Made by a program: the position numbers and the translations under genes
Source: Oligoflexia bacterium
GTDB lineage: Bacteria; Bdellovibrionota_G; JALEGL01
Direction: 5' to 3'
DNA length: 64,000 bases
Assembly: GCA_035326705.1 (NCBI GenBank)
Contig: DAOLES010000006.1
Coordinates: 26,267-90,266, forward strand
The notes under the pieces: model-generated
The model's input: only the letters and a program-made list of their open reading frames with translations
Told to the model about the DNA's origin: nothing
The model's database searches: none
Shown here: piece after piece, positions 17,354 through 26,543 of the stretch
How positions within the stretch are numbered: position 1 is the stretch's first letter
Layout: each line of letters begins with the position of its first letter

Positions 17354-17400
17354 GGTTGTTGTTCATAAAATTGAGCAACAACCTGATCTAAATTTTTTTT
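17354..17400 (+). terminator. Intrinsic terminator after the WD-repeat gene
   Basis: GGTTGTTGTTCA (17354-17365) pairs with TGAGCAACAACC (17372-17383), a 12-bp stem with one G-U pair and a 6-base loop. An 8-base T-run ends the element at 17400. Confidence 0.85.
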
Positions 17401-17419
17401 GCTTTACATTACTAAAACA

Positions 17420-18631
17420 ATGAATATCACTTTAAAAAAATATTTAGATTCCTACAAAGGCCTTCCCCAATCTGTATGGATACTTTCCATAATGGCATTT
17501 ACAAATAGTGTGGGCAAGATGGTTATCACATTTCTGGCCCTATTTGTTACACAAAAACTTGGCCAAAGTGTGACAATGGTTGGAAAAATTATGATGGCCT
17601 ATGGTTTTGGATGCATTATTGGAGGCATTCTTAGTGGGAAGTTATGTGACTCTATTGATTCTAGAAAAGTGATTATTGCAAGTCTTTTTCTAACAGGAGT
17701 TGGGTTTTTTTCTCTCTCCATGACACAGACCATAGAATGGATCATATTGGTCATCTTTTTTGTTGGATTTTCAGAAAGCGGTTTTCGGCCAGCGTATAAC
17801 ACTACTATCTCACGCCTGTGTCCTCCAAAAAATAGAGCAAGAGCCTACTCTTTGTACCGTGTATTTATCAACGTTGGCTGTTCAATGGGTGCCGTTATCG
17901 GTGGGTTTCTTTCGGAAAATAATTTCTCTGTGATTTGCCAACTGGATGCTCTGACTTCCATATTGGCTGCTGTAGTCATGTTAGCCTGTTATCATAAACT
18001 TGTTGCACGTTTACCAATATCTGAAGAAAAAAAGACCTATACTTTTGATCGGCCTTGGAAGGATCCAGTATTTCTTTTCTTTTGTATTATAATGATGGGT
18101 GCAGCTTTCGTTTTTTTCCAGATCAAAACAACCTACCCTCTTTATCTAAGAGATAGTTATGAAATATCCAGCGTACAATTTGGATTATTAATGTCTTTGA
18201 ATGGCATCATTATTTTATTGTTTGAGATGCCTCTGCTTTCATGGACAAATAAATTCCGAACTGAATCCATGGCTGCATTAGGCGCATTTTTATTATGTTT
18301 CGGATTTGCCTTATTACCTGTATCTATTTGGAAATCTTTGGCCTTTGTTTACCTTCTCATTTGGACAACGGGTGAAATGATCATATTTCCAACTGCTTTG
18401 GGTATAGTAGCCAACCAGGCGCCAGAATCAAATAGAGGAGAAGTTATGGGAATATATCACACACTATTCTCATTGTCTCATATTCTAGCACCCGTCTTAG
18501 GCAGCCTCATTTATGCAGCATGGAGTCCTGAAATTTTATGGGCAATATCTGGTCTTATTGGAATTGTAGTTTCATTGGGATTTTATTTTTTACCTAACAT
18601 TGCTCGAAAGCTTCAGAGCGCTCAAGCTTAA
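17420..18631 (+). CDS. MFS transporter, probable exporter of the cluster product
   Basis: From ATG 17420 the protein has 403 residues and about 12 membrane helices. The MFS loop 2-3 signature appears as GGILSGKLCDSIDSRKV, and the N-terminal half repeats in the C-terminal half (FEMPLLSWTNKFRTE). It resembles multidrug/aromatic-compound efflux MFS members. An in-frame TTG at 17399 would begin in the terminator T-run and is rejected. It lies 26 bases upstream of the methyltransferase, so the two likely share a transcript. Export of a redox-active product would protect the producer; known toxoflavin clusters use an RND-type exporter instead, so this is an alternative solution (inference). Confidence 0.88.
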   Translation: MNITLKKYLDSYKGLPQSVWILSIMAFTNSVGKMVITFLALFVTQKLGQSVTMVGKIMMAYGFGCIIGGILSGKLCDSIDSRKVIIASLFLTGVGFFSLSMTQTIEWIILVIFFVGFSESGFRPAYNTTISRLCPPKNRARAYSLYRVFINVGCSMGAVIGGFLSENNFSVICQLDALTSILAAVVMLACYHKLVARLPISEEKKTYTFDRPWKDPVFLFFCIIMMGAAFVFFQIKTTYPLYLRDSYEISSVQFGLLMSLNGIIILLFEMPLLSWTNKFRTESMAALGAFLLCFGFALLPVSIWKSLAFVYLLIWTTGEMIIFPTALGIVANQAPESNRGEVMGIYHTLFSLSHILAPVLGSLIYAAWSPEILWAISGLIGIVVSLGFYFLPNIARKLQSAQA

Positions 18632-18657
18632 ACTTAACAACAGGAGAACCTTAAACC

Positions 18658-19716
18658 ATGATATTAAATAAAAATCATCAATCAACTTTATCAAATTTTA
18701 AATTAGATCAGAGTGATCAATCTCATATAGAATTGCAAGCTATTGTATCAGGGTTTTCTGAACCTCTTTTCGAATCTGGAGTTTTGTTTACAGCCTTAGA
18801 GTTAGATTTATTTCGGAATATATCCTCAAGTGGAAATAACGTTGGTGAGTTAGCTAAAATTTTAGATATTCCTCAATCAAATTTAGAGTTATTGCTAAAT
18901 GCACTAACAAGTCTTGGAATTTTAGAAAAAGAATGTGGGTGTTTTCAAATTTCAGATCGATTCAAGAAGCATCTTCAAAAAGGCTCAAGCTATCTTGGAG
19001 ATCATTTGCTTCTTTACAAAGAGCGTCACCTACGCTGGCTATCGATTTATGATTATATGAAAGGTACGCCAGATCAAACTTCAATCAAACTTAGAGATAA
19101 TGACTCATCTGTAGCTACATCATACTTAAAATCAATCAAAGATTTTAATAAAGCCTATGCAGAAGAAATGATTCACGTTTTAAGACAAGATTTAAATGGA
19201 TGCTCTGATATTCTTGATATTGGTGGAGGACATGGATACTATTCTGAACAAATTCTAAATCAACATAAAGAGATTCAAGCTACAATCTTAGATTTCAAGG
19301 CACCTATTGAATATTGTAAGCAGTTACAAAATAAAAATCCAAATTTTAATCGATTTCGCTTTGCCGTTGGTGATGTACTTTTAATGAATTACAGTAATAC
19401 ATTCGATCTAGTCATGATTAATGATGTTTTACATTATTTTAAAGCAACAGAAAAAAAGACCGCTTTACAACGTGCTTTTAGATCTTTACGTATTGGCGGA
19501 ACAATTGCGATTTCTAAATTCACTCTAGATGAACCCTCTCCCAAAAATAAAATGGCAAATCTGTTTTCCTTAAAAATTAATCTAAGTTCCATTCATAGAG
19601 GTTATTTAGAAACTGATGAAGAGCTTGTTGATCTATTGAAAAGTCTTGGAGGAGCAGAGATTCAAGTGAGACCACTTGGAGAATTAAAATCTCTAATTAC
19701 TGCAATAAAAGTATAA
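18658..19716 (+). CDS. SAM-dependent methyltransferase with winged-helix dimerisation domain
   Basis: 352 residues. The N-terminal ~110 form a winged-helix dimerisation domain as in plant-type and acetylserotonin O-methyltransferases (TALELDLFRNISS, LAKILDIPQSNLELLLNAL). The Rossmann domain has motif I SDILDIGGGHGYYSEQI near residue 180, and MINDVLHYF and LRIGGTIAI further on. AGGAG precedes the ATG. Position (just before GTP cyclohydrolase II, WD and FGE genes) equals that of toxA, the N-methyltransferase gene of toxoflavin clusters, though this protein looks like the O-methyltransferase architecture and may not be orthologous. Confidence 0.88.
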   Translation: MILNKNHQSTLSNFKLDQSDQSHIELQAIVSGFSEPLFESGVLFTALELDLFRNISSSGNNVGELAKILDIPQSNLELLLNALTSLGILEKECGCFQISDRFKKHLQKGSSYLGDHLLLYKERHLRWLSIYDYMKGTPDQTSIKLRDNDSSVATSYLKSIKDFNKAYAEEMIHVLRQDLNGCSDILDIGGGHGYYSEQILNQHKEIQATILDFKAPIEYCKQLQNKNPNFNRFRFAVGDVLLMNYSNTFDLVMINDVLHYFKATEKKTALQRAFRSLRIGGTIAISKFTLDEPSPKNKMANLFSLKINLSSIHRGYLETDEELVDLLKSLGGAEIQVRPLGELKSLITAIKV

Positions 19717-20147
19717 TCTCTATATTGGTTTGGTTTTTTTATAAGATCATTTATCTATACAATGCAATATTCTATTACTCTATGTAATATGTATTATATC
19801 GTATTACTCCCGCTAACTAAATTAGAGCAAGAAAAGTACGATAAATAATCTTATTGTACTTCCAACTCTACATAATATTTTATGAGAAATAAGTGTGTAA
19901 TGCAAGAATCACTAAAGGTGTTCCAATTACATACAAGTTGTTCGTTATTGAAACATATTAATCTATCTTGTATTTTTTTTAGCGAAATTTTTTAAATCTA
20001 TAGAAACTACAACAAACATCATAAACTATAACCCCTTTTAAGAAAGAGAATGCTTAAGATAATTTAAAACAATGGATATTTGTCCATGCTAGCTTATCGT
20101 ATTTTGACTTTTGGTTTTTTGGTATATTTCCTGCAATAAAAACAAAC
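19717..20147. other. AT-rich intergenic region inside the cluster
   Basis: About 430 bases with no convincing gene. Its right end carries a sigma-54-like promoter (20119-20135). The break suggests a second transcription unit begins at the GTP cyclohydrolase II gene. Confidence 0.5.
20119..20135 (+). promoter_or_regulatory. Sigma-54-like promoter before the toxB-like gene
   Basis: TTGGTATATTTCCTGCA keeps the invariant GG (20121-20122) and GC (20133-20134) with exactly 10 bases between them, but the CAC and first T of TTGC are not conserved. Predicted start near 20145 is almost at the first ATG (20148), which would favour the internal ATG at 20190 as the true start. Confidence 0.45.
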
Positions 20148-20852
20148 ATGAACAACTCTATAAAAACAACTGATCCGTTGAGAAAAAATATGGGTTATGT
20201 GGATAAAAACATAAGGCCTGAAGATTTAAAACATATCAAATTTTCTGAAATGCCAAAGGTTCGGACATCTGTTCGGATGCCTTTAAATGGAACAACAGCT
20301 TATTTTTCTTCTTTTTCATGCCTAGGAGATTCTAAAGAGCATTTGGCAATTTCATTTTGTGAACATGATAAATTAAAGTCTATTCCTCTTATTCGAATTC
20401 ATTCTGAATGTCTCACGGGTGATCTCTTCCAGTCAGACAGATGTGATTGTGGTAATCAATTACAAGAATCAATAGCATCACTTAAAAAGCAAAGAGGATT
20501 ACTCCTCTATTTAAGACAAGAAGGAAGAGGAATTGGACTTTACCAAAAAATGGAAGCTTATGTTTTACAAGACAAAGGATTTGATACCTACGAGGCAAAC
20601 CAGGCTCTTGGAGCAGACAAAGATGGGAGAAATTATGAAGTTGCGGCTAATATGCTTAAAGCTCTTGGCATATATAAGATTGATTTACTTACAAACAATC
20701 CAGTCAAAGTAGCACAACTTAAGCAATATGGAATTGAAGTACATAAAGTTGTACCAACAAAAACCTATTTAAACAATCAAAACGAGAAATATTTGGAAGC
20801 CAAGAAACGTGTATGTGGTCATACATTGGATATTGATGGAGGGTTGTCTTGA
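20148..20852 (+). CDS. toxB: GTP cyclohydrolase II, ToxB-like
   Basis: Opens the GTP imidazole ring and releases pyrophosphate and formate to give the diaminopyrimidine shared by riboflavin and toxoflavin. Zinc site and catalytic region: RIHSECLTGDLFQSDRCDCG with three cysteines, then LLYLRQEGRGIGLYQK, LGADKDGRNYEVAANMLKALG and LLTNNPVKV, all GTP cyclohydrolase II hallmarks. At 234 aa it is stand-alone (no RibB domain), as ToxB is. ATG 20148 lacks a ribosome binding site; ATG 20190 has a weak GAGA. Next to WD and FGE genes the role is more likely secondary metabolism than riboflavin, for which a housekeeping copy should exist elsewhere. Confidence 0.88.
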   Translation: MNNSIKTTDPLRKNMGYVDKNIRPEDLKHIKFSEMPKVRTSVRMPLNGTTAYFSSFSCLGDSKEHLAISFCEHDKLKSIPLIRIHSECLTGDLFQSDRCDCGNQLQESIASLKKQRGLLLYLRQEGRGIGLYQKMEAYVLQDKGFDTYEANQALGADKDGRNYEVAANMLKALGIYKIDLLTNNPVKVAQLKQYGIEVHKVVPTKTYLNNQNEKYLEAKKRVCGHTLDIDGGLS

Positions 20853-22579
20853 ATAATAAATCGGGCCATCATTCTCCTATTAGTGGCATCTCAACATTTA
20901 AAGATGAACTTGTAGCAACTGCGGGATATGACAATCAAGTGATTCTTTGGAATCGATTGAATAAAGAAATTTTAGCTCGAGCCAAGCATAAACATTTGGT
21001 AAACTCGTGTGAGTTTAGCCCAGATGGTCGTTTTTTGGCTACAGCCAGTAGTGATTATACAGTTCGTATTTGGGAGATCCCTAGCTTGCAAAATCACACT
21101 ATTTTTAGAAGTCATCAAGATGATGTTGAAATGGTAACCTTTCATCCTAGCAAGCCGTTGATTGCATCAGCTTCTAGAGATCGTTCCGTACAAATTCACA
21201 ATATTAAAACAGGATCATCACAGTTATTGGGGCACCATAACTCTGATGCACTTTCGGTGGCTTGGAGCAAAGACGGAGACCATTTAATTTCTACAGGTGA
21301 TGATGGAATTCTTCGTAAGTGGTGTCATGAAAAAGGTCAAGAGCTGAATCAGTATTACTTTGGAAATGTTGAGACGGATACAATTGCAATCATAAATGAG
21401 CAAACAATCTACGCTGGTAATGATAAAGGAGAGATTGTTTGCATTTTAAACGGTAAAAAATCCATAATTAAAGCGCATGATTCAGGAGTAAAACGCATTG
21501 TTGTGTCACCTTCTTTAGGTTTCATAGTTAGTATGAGTTATGATCGGAGTGTCAAAATTTGGCGTATCAATGATAAACAGCATCTTAGCTTAGAGTCCAC
21601 AGCGATTTTACCATGGATAGTTTGGCCTAGATCATGCGCTTTTGCTACTGATGAATACATAGTATTTGGAACTTTCGGCACCACTTATGTGACGTTGAAT
21701 TGGCCAAGGCAATCATGGGATACTCGCGGTTATGATTCTACAAAAGGACTTAACCATGTATTCCCAACTAAAGCTGGATTTTTAACATGTGGAGATGCTG
21801 GAGAGGTTTTACTTAATCAATCTCAGGTTGGAAATGTTCCAAGTCTTCTTAACTTTTCTTTTGAAGTTGAGGGAAATGTTTATGCTGGGGGGCAAACAGG
21901 TGCGTTATATAATGTAAAGGACCAACAGATAGTATATCAACATTACTCTCCTCTAAATTGTTTTGTATTTGATTCAGATAAAGAACCAAAAAATATTTAT
22001 ATAGGAAGTTATACAGGTGATCTATTGAAGTTTTCAATTTCTGATAGTGGGAAAATAATGTTTGAAAAGTTAATTAAGATTCATCAGAATGCAATTAAAT
22101 CACTGTCTTCTAATGCATCTTTGCTTTTTAGCTTGTGTGCAGATACGTCAGTTTCATTTTACTCATTGACTGATCTATCATTGATTAAATATTATAAAAA
22201 TGGTCACGAAAAAATTGCGAATGGGGCGACTTGGATTGGTAATGACATATTTGCCTCTGTAAGTAGGGATTTAAAAATTCGTTTTTGGTCAATCAATTCC
22301 ATAGAAAAAATTTCGTCTCCACATTCGCATTCAATTAAATGTATCTCTACAGATCTAGAAAAGAATTGGTTGGCAACGGGAAGTTATGATGGAACTGTTT
22401 GTATTTATAATTTAAAACAAAGCAAATTTGTTAATAAACTAAGTCTATCTTCTTCTGGGATCTCGTCGATCCATTCGTCAAACATAGATAAAACGTTTAT
22501 TGCTTCTTCTTACAATGGCTTACTCTATCAAGTTCACATAAAAAATGAAATGGGATCATGTTCAATAAGTACAATTTAG
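20849..22579 (+). CDS. toxC: WD40-repeat protein, ToxC-like
   Basis: 576 residues with clear WD40 repeats: VATAGYDNQVILWNRL, LATASSDYTVRIWEI, IASASRDRSVQIHNI, LISTGDDGILRKW, IVSMSYDRSVKIWRI, and after a divergent centre FASVSRDLKIRFWSI and LATGSYDGTVCIYNL, so about two propellers. TTG start overlaps the toxB stop and has GGAGGG at 5 bases. Known toxoflavin clusters (Burkholderia, Pseudomonas) have a WD-repeat ToxC directly after ToxB; its exact catalytic contribution I cannot state. No signal peptide, so it acts in the cytosol. Confidence 0.82.
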   Translation: MNNKSGHHSPISGISTFKDELVATAGYDNQVILWNRLNKEILARAKHKHLVNSCEFSPDGRFLATASSDYTVRIWEIPSLQNHTIFRSHQDDVEMVTFHPSKPLIASASRDRSVQIHNIKTGSSQLLGHHNSDALSVAWSKDGDHLISTGDDGILRKWCHEKGQELNQYYFGNVETDTIAIINEQTIYAGNDKGEIVCILNGKKSIIKAHDSGVKRIVVSPSLGFIVSMSYDRSVKIWRINDKQHLSLESTAILPWIVWPRSCAFATDEYIVFGTFGTTYVTLNWPRQSWDTRGYDSTKGLNHVFPTKAGFLTCGDAGEVLLNQSQVGNVPSLLNFSFEVEGNVYAGGQTGALYNVKDQQIVYQHYSPLNCFVFDSDKEPKNIYIGSYTGDLLKFSISDSGKIMFEKLIKIHQNAIKSLSSNASLLFSLCADTSVSFYSLTDLSLIKYYKNGHEKIANGATWIGNDIFASVSRDLKIRFWSINSIEKISSPHSHSIKCISTDLEKNWLATGSYDGTVCIYNLKQSKFVNKLSLSSSGISSIHSSNIDKTFIASSYNGLLYQVHIKNEMGSCSISTI

Positions 22580-23388
22580 AGTTTCAAAAAATTCCAAGAA
22601 GAGCTTATTCGATTGGGAGTACTTTATCTGAAGTCAATCAATGTGTTCAAGAATGGAAAAAACATCTGGTTGATAAAAGCTATACAGAAAAACAGTTTCG
22701 CATATGGATTAAAAAAGAACTCCCTGTTCACATTGTCTTTGCTAGCGAATATTTTATTGGAAAATATCCTATAACCAATGCCCAATATCAAATATTTTTA
22801 AACAAATCGGGATATGAAACAATACCAGAAAGTATTCAAAGTAACGAAGGTGATGATAATCCTGTGTGGGGTGTTTCTATTGATGATGCAAAGTCCTGTG
22901 CTCATTGGTATGCAAAATATTTAGGGCTACCTTTGCGCCTACCTTCCGAATATGAATGGGAGATAGCTGCACGTGGCATAGAACGGCTACAATACCCTTA
23001 CGGAGAAACGTTTTCCTCTAAAAAAGGTAATACTTATGAAACGGGTATTGGTCATACCACTCCTGTTACATTATATGAACAATATGCCTCTCCTTTTGGA
23101 GTTGTTGATATGGCTGGAAATGTAGAAGAGTGGGTTGATACCCAATATTCACCCTATCCAGGTGGACCGAACCTTTCAGATGATCTCTCAGGTACTTTAG
23201 GTGATAATTATTTCGTTTTAAGAGGAGGTTCCTTCGCACGTGGTGGAGATCTTAGCCGTGGAGCTCGAAGGCATGGACCTTTTCCTAAACCGGAGTTTCG
23301 CTATACTGGGTTTCGTCTAGCATTTGGGTCATTAGATAAAAAGTTTCAACTAGAAGAAACTTTACTAAAAGTGATAAGTTTAGAATAA
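22558..23388 (+). CDS. toxD: FGE-sulfatase-domain protein, ToxD-like
   Basis: 276 residues of the formylglycine-generating-enzyme fold: FIGKYPITNAQYQIFL, NPVWGVSIDDAKSCAHWYAK, RLPSEYEWEIAARG, VVDMAGNVEEWVDTQY, VLRGGSFARGG and a final TGFRLAF. The fold also houses non-haem iron oxidases (for example sulfoxide synthases), so an oxidative step is plausible. ToxD of toxoflavin clusters has this domain. It overlaps toxC by 22 bases. It is the last gene before repeat A copy 2; no deaminase (ToxE) gene follows. Confidence 0.82.
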   Translation: MFNKYNLEFQKIPRRAYSIGSTLSEVNQCVQEWKKHLVDKSYTEKQFRIWIKKELPVHIVFASEYFIGKYPITNAQYQIFLNKSGYETIPESIQSNEGDDNPVWGVSIDDAKSCAHWYAKYLGLPLRLPSEYEWEIAARGIERLQYPYGETFSSKKGNTYETGIGHTTPVTLYEQYASPFGVVDMAGNVEEWVDTQYSPYPGGPNLSDDLSGTLGDNYFVLRGGSFARGGDLSRGARRHGPFPKPEFRYTGFRLAFGSLDKKFQLEETLLKVISLE

Positions 23389-23454
23389 ATACGGTGATTG
23401 GGCCCTCTATTCAACGTATATTTTAATGTAAATAAGCTTATATTTACCGCAATT

Positions 23455-23518
23455 AATTCCGCACACAGCTACCACAACTCTCTATATAATTCTAATTCAG
23501 TCGACTGTCCCCAGAATT
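23455..23518 (+). repeat. Repeat A, copy 2
   Basis: 64 bases with terminal inverted repeats AATTCCGCACACAG (left) and CTGTCCCCAGAATT (right) around a TATATAATTC core. It marks the exact junction between the toxoflavin-like module and the convergently oriented peptide module; the kinase stop codon lies 12 bases to its right. Confidence 0.8.
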
Positions 23519-23529
23519 AGTTGCCAGAA

Positions 23530-25287
23530 TTAAACTGTTAGAGGAACCAAATCTGCTGAGGTCTTAGGAATGAGTTTTATACCTAATTTTTCACATCGCT
23601 CTTGCACTTTTTCTTCTGCATACCTGCAGGTTACCAAGATAGATACAGCTTCTAAACTGTTTTCTTCTATCAAATCTAAAGCAGTTTCTTCAAATCCCAG
23701 TAACTCATAATCACATAAACATAATAAGTTTGCTTGACCCTCAATTAACAGTTTAAAATCCTCTGGGCATCGAGCATGCTTTAAGTCTATATTATACTTT
23801 TTTACATAGGTCTTTAAACGTTTATCCCATACTTTATGAATTGATTCATCATCGTCTAATATAATAATAGTCTTTATACCACTAAGGTTAATTCTTTGTA
23901 CAAACCAGTCTGGAGACTCTGTATTGGGTAAGTACAACTTAATCTCTGTGCCTTTACCTTGTTCAGACTCTATGGCAAAACGTCCTCCCCACTTTTCTAT
24001 ATTATATTTAGCATAATACAAGCCCAAACCTGCACCAGACTCTTGATTTGCAGCCTTACCAAAAGACACTCCCTTTTGACCTAGTTTAGGTAGTATATTT
24101 TTTGGGATACCTTTTCCATCGTCTTTGACACTAATCAAAACCTCATCATATCGAATGCATTTTGCTATTTGAACAACTACTTTTCCTGAGTCTTCAAAAG
24201 CTTCTATACTATTGTTAATTAAGTTAGATAAAACTCTTTTTAAAATGCGTTCATCCACTTTAGCAAACAAACCATAAGCTTCTTCACTATCCAAAGTAAT
24301 ATCCACATGTACTTTGTCTTTTAATTGGTATCTTTTTTCAGATAAAATCTCTTCAATGATTGGCAACAATAATTTTGACCTTAAAACTTCCTGTCCAATA
24401 TTATCCTCCACACCTCGATCATACATTTCACTCTTGCTCACCAAGTTATTCGCAATATCTTGAATTCTCTCAATAGAAGACCTAAGTAACACCCTCGACT
24501 CTTCAGGTAACCCAGATAAATCCTTAGAAACCACATTCAAAGCCGTTAATGGCGATCGTATATCATGGGCAACTTGCTGAGCAATATCTTCTTTAATAGA
24601 CAATAGATATATTTTCTTTTCTTCATCTTCTATTGTCTTACGTTGAAAAATAATTTTTTCATGTAGATTTTTTAATTTTTGGTAAATTTTTTTTGTTTCT
24701 ACAAATTTATTAATCTCATTACGATCAGGAGCATTTTCATCATAATTTTCTAAAATTTTAGTAACTAATTTAAATGGATGCATTGATTTTTTTAAAATAA
24801 TTTTATTTGCCCTAAGGCCTAACATTAAAATTAACAACACAATAATTATAAAAGCCGAGGCTGTTGCAACCAGTGGGTAAATTAAATATTCGTCATTATA
24901 TGTTATTTTTATTATGTATGGATCATCATCGTCATCATCAAACAAATAAAAAGTTTTAGACAATTCTTCTTTATTACTTTCTGCACTTGCACCAATAATA
25001 TTTATTAATAAATTATTTTTATTCTCAATAGTTATCTGGCTAATATTAGTTTCTGGATTACTTATAAATATCTGAAGAACCTGGTTTACTGTATAATCGT
25101 CTCCTATTCTCAAATACGGTTTGGAAATATTAATTATTTCTAAGATTGATTTGTTTAATTTTATATTTTGCGATGATTTTGAAAAAATTGCCAATGATAT
25201 AAAAAAAATAATTGAAAACAACAATATAAAGATGGTCAAATTATATTTAATGACCTTTAAGATTACGCGATCGAACTTCTCTGGCAC
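23530..25287 (-). CDS. Hybrid sensor histidine kinase with C-terminal receiver
   Basis: 585 residues. Two membrane helices (about 13-33 and 132-155) bracket a small periplasmic sensor. A helical linker leads to HisKA (QQVAHDIRSPLTAL, phospho-histidine), HATPase (LINNSIEAFEDSG, VKDDGKGIPKN, GAGLGLYYAKY) and a complete receiver: IIILDDDES, phospho-aspartate in LCDYELLG, T in LVTCRY and K in LIPKTS. No output domain, so it should pass phosphate to another protein. Starts inside the end of the MFS gene (25-base overlap). As the last gene of the peptide operon it is the obvious sensor for the peptide (inference). Confidence 0.88.
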   Translation of the reverse strand: MPEKFDRVILKVIKYNLTIFILLFSIIFFISLAIFSKSSQNIKLNKSILEIINISKPYLRIGDDYTVNQVLQIFISNPETNISQITIENKNNLLINIIGASAESNKEELSKTFYLFDDDDDDPYIIKITYNDEYLIYPLVATASAFIIIVLLILMLGLRANKIILKKSMHPFKLVTKILENYDENAPDRNEINKFVETKKIYQKLKNLHEKIIFQRKTIEDEEKKIYLLSIKEDIAQQVAHDIRSPLTALNVVSKDLSGLPEESRVLLRSSIERIQDIANNLVSKSEMYDRGVEDNIGQEVLRSKLLLPIIEEILSEKRYQLKDKVHVDITLDSEEAYGLFAKVDERILKRVLSNLINNSIEAFEDSGKVVVQIAKCIRYDEVLISVKDDGKGIPKNILPKLGQKGVSFGKAANQESGAGLGLYYAKYNIEKWGGRFAIESEQGKGTEIKLYLPNTESPDWFVQRINLSGIKTIIILDDDESIHKVWDKRLKTYVKKYNIDLKHARCPEDFKLLIEGQANLLCLCDYELLGFEETALDLIEENSLEAVSILVTCRYAEEKVQERCEKLGIKLIPKTSADLVPLTV

Positions 25288-26543
25288 TTTTTATTCCAAA
25301 AAATTAAATACAATAACGCTGACACAACAGAAATCACTAACACCATTTTAAATGAGCTTAATAAAAATGGGGCTCCATTACTATACTTTGCAATATATAG
25401 ATCATAACATCCATGAAAAATAAAACCAACCATACTCAACATACTTAAAACTTTTGAGTAATGTTTACTGTCAACACCTTCTAATATTTTATTTGAAGAA
25501 TAAGCTCCAATTCCTCTAATAGCCATAAAGTAAAATGCCCCAAAAAAATATAGCCATATTACAAAGGCAAAAATTGAGTTAAAGCTTACAAACAGTAATG
25601 GAAATATTACCAATATACCAGGTATCAAAATCAACAATATTATATAATATTTGTCATCTAGTTTATTTTTTAAAACTTGCAACAAAGTTCCATTAAGTAT
25701 GCTGCCTAGGGTCTGCATTCCAAGCATAAAAGAAGCAATTGTATACCATGTATATTTAGAGTTTATTCCATCATAAGTTCTTCCTAGAGAAATAATCAAA
25801 TAACTCATGATAGGTGCGCCTATCATCCATAAAACAATATTCGTGAATAAAGCTTCGTTTACATTTTTTATTTGGAAAAAACTGCTTATTTTATAGTTTA
25901 ATTCAATAATATCTTCTGAGTATAGTTTTTTAAAAACAACATAATCTTTTAAAATCATTTTGATATTAATAAAATACAACAAACCACCAAAAATTAATAA
26001 ATAATGAACGTATTTAGTTTTTGACAATAAAACTAATAGAATAATTGCTAAAATTATAACCAATGATGAAATATATTTTCCATATTTCATAGAAAATGTG
26101 AATGAATTGTGCTCTTCATTTTGATCTTCATTATTTTTTTTTAAAAACTCTTGATAGAAACCTTGCACTGAACCACTAATTAAAGGTTTAGCAACTCCTA
26201 ATAGTATACCATCAAGGTACACAAACAGTAGTGCTAACTTACTGTGACCTCCAAGCTCAATAGCTATAAAACAACAACAAAGAGCTACAATAACTAAAAC
26301 CAGTCCACTAACAACTGACAATACACGTCCAAACTTATCTGCAAAGTATCCTAATGGAACTTCTAGCAAGCAATTTAACGTATATTCAAAAAATGAAATA
26401 ATTGCTACGCTCTCTAGAGGGAGTAGACCTAAAATGCCGGCAATGAGTCTAAAACATATTGAATTAAATTGAACTATAGCTCCAAACCAAGCATTAAAAT
26501 AACCTAGTCGTCTTAAAATATATTTATTACTTACAGCTTCCAT
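25263..26543 (-). CDS. MFS transporter of the peptide module
   Basis: 426 residues, about 12 membrane helices. The MFS signature between helices 2 and 3 is LGYFADKFGRVLSVVSG. It shows the loose similarity to multidrug MFS exporters typical of peptide- or antibiotic-associated members. Overlaps the upstream HExxH gene by 17 bases and the downstream kinase by 25. Very AT-rich, as are its neighbours. Probable role: export of the processed peptide, or self-protection. Confidence 0.82.
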   Translation of the reverse strand: MEAVSNKYILRRLGYFNAWFGAIVQFNSICFRLIAGILGLLPLESVAIISFFEYTLNCLLEVPLGYFADKFGRVLSVVSGLVLVIVALCCCFIAIELGGHSKLALLFVYLDGILLGVAKPLISGSVQGFYQEFLKKNNEDQNEEHNSFTFSMKYGKYISSLVIILAIILLVLLSKTKYVHYLLIFGGLLYFINIKMILKDYVVFKKLYSEDIIELNYKISSFFQIKNVNEALFTNIVLWMIGAPIMSYLIISLGRTYDGINSKYTWYTIASFMLGMQTLGSILNGTLLQVLKNKLDDKYYIILLILIPGILVIFPLLFVSFNSIFAFVIWLYFFGAFYFMAIRGIGAYSSNKILEGVDSKHYSKVLSMLSMVGFIFHGCYDLYIAKYSNGAPFLLSSFKMVLVISVVSALLYLIFWNKKCQRSSIA

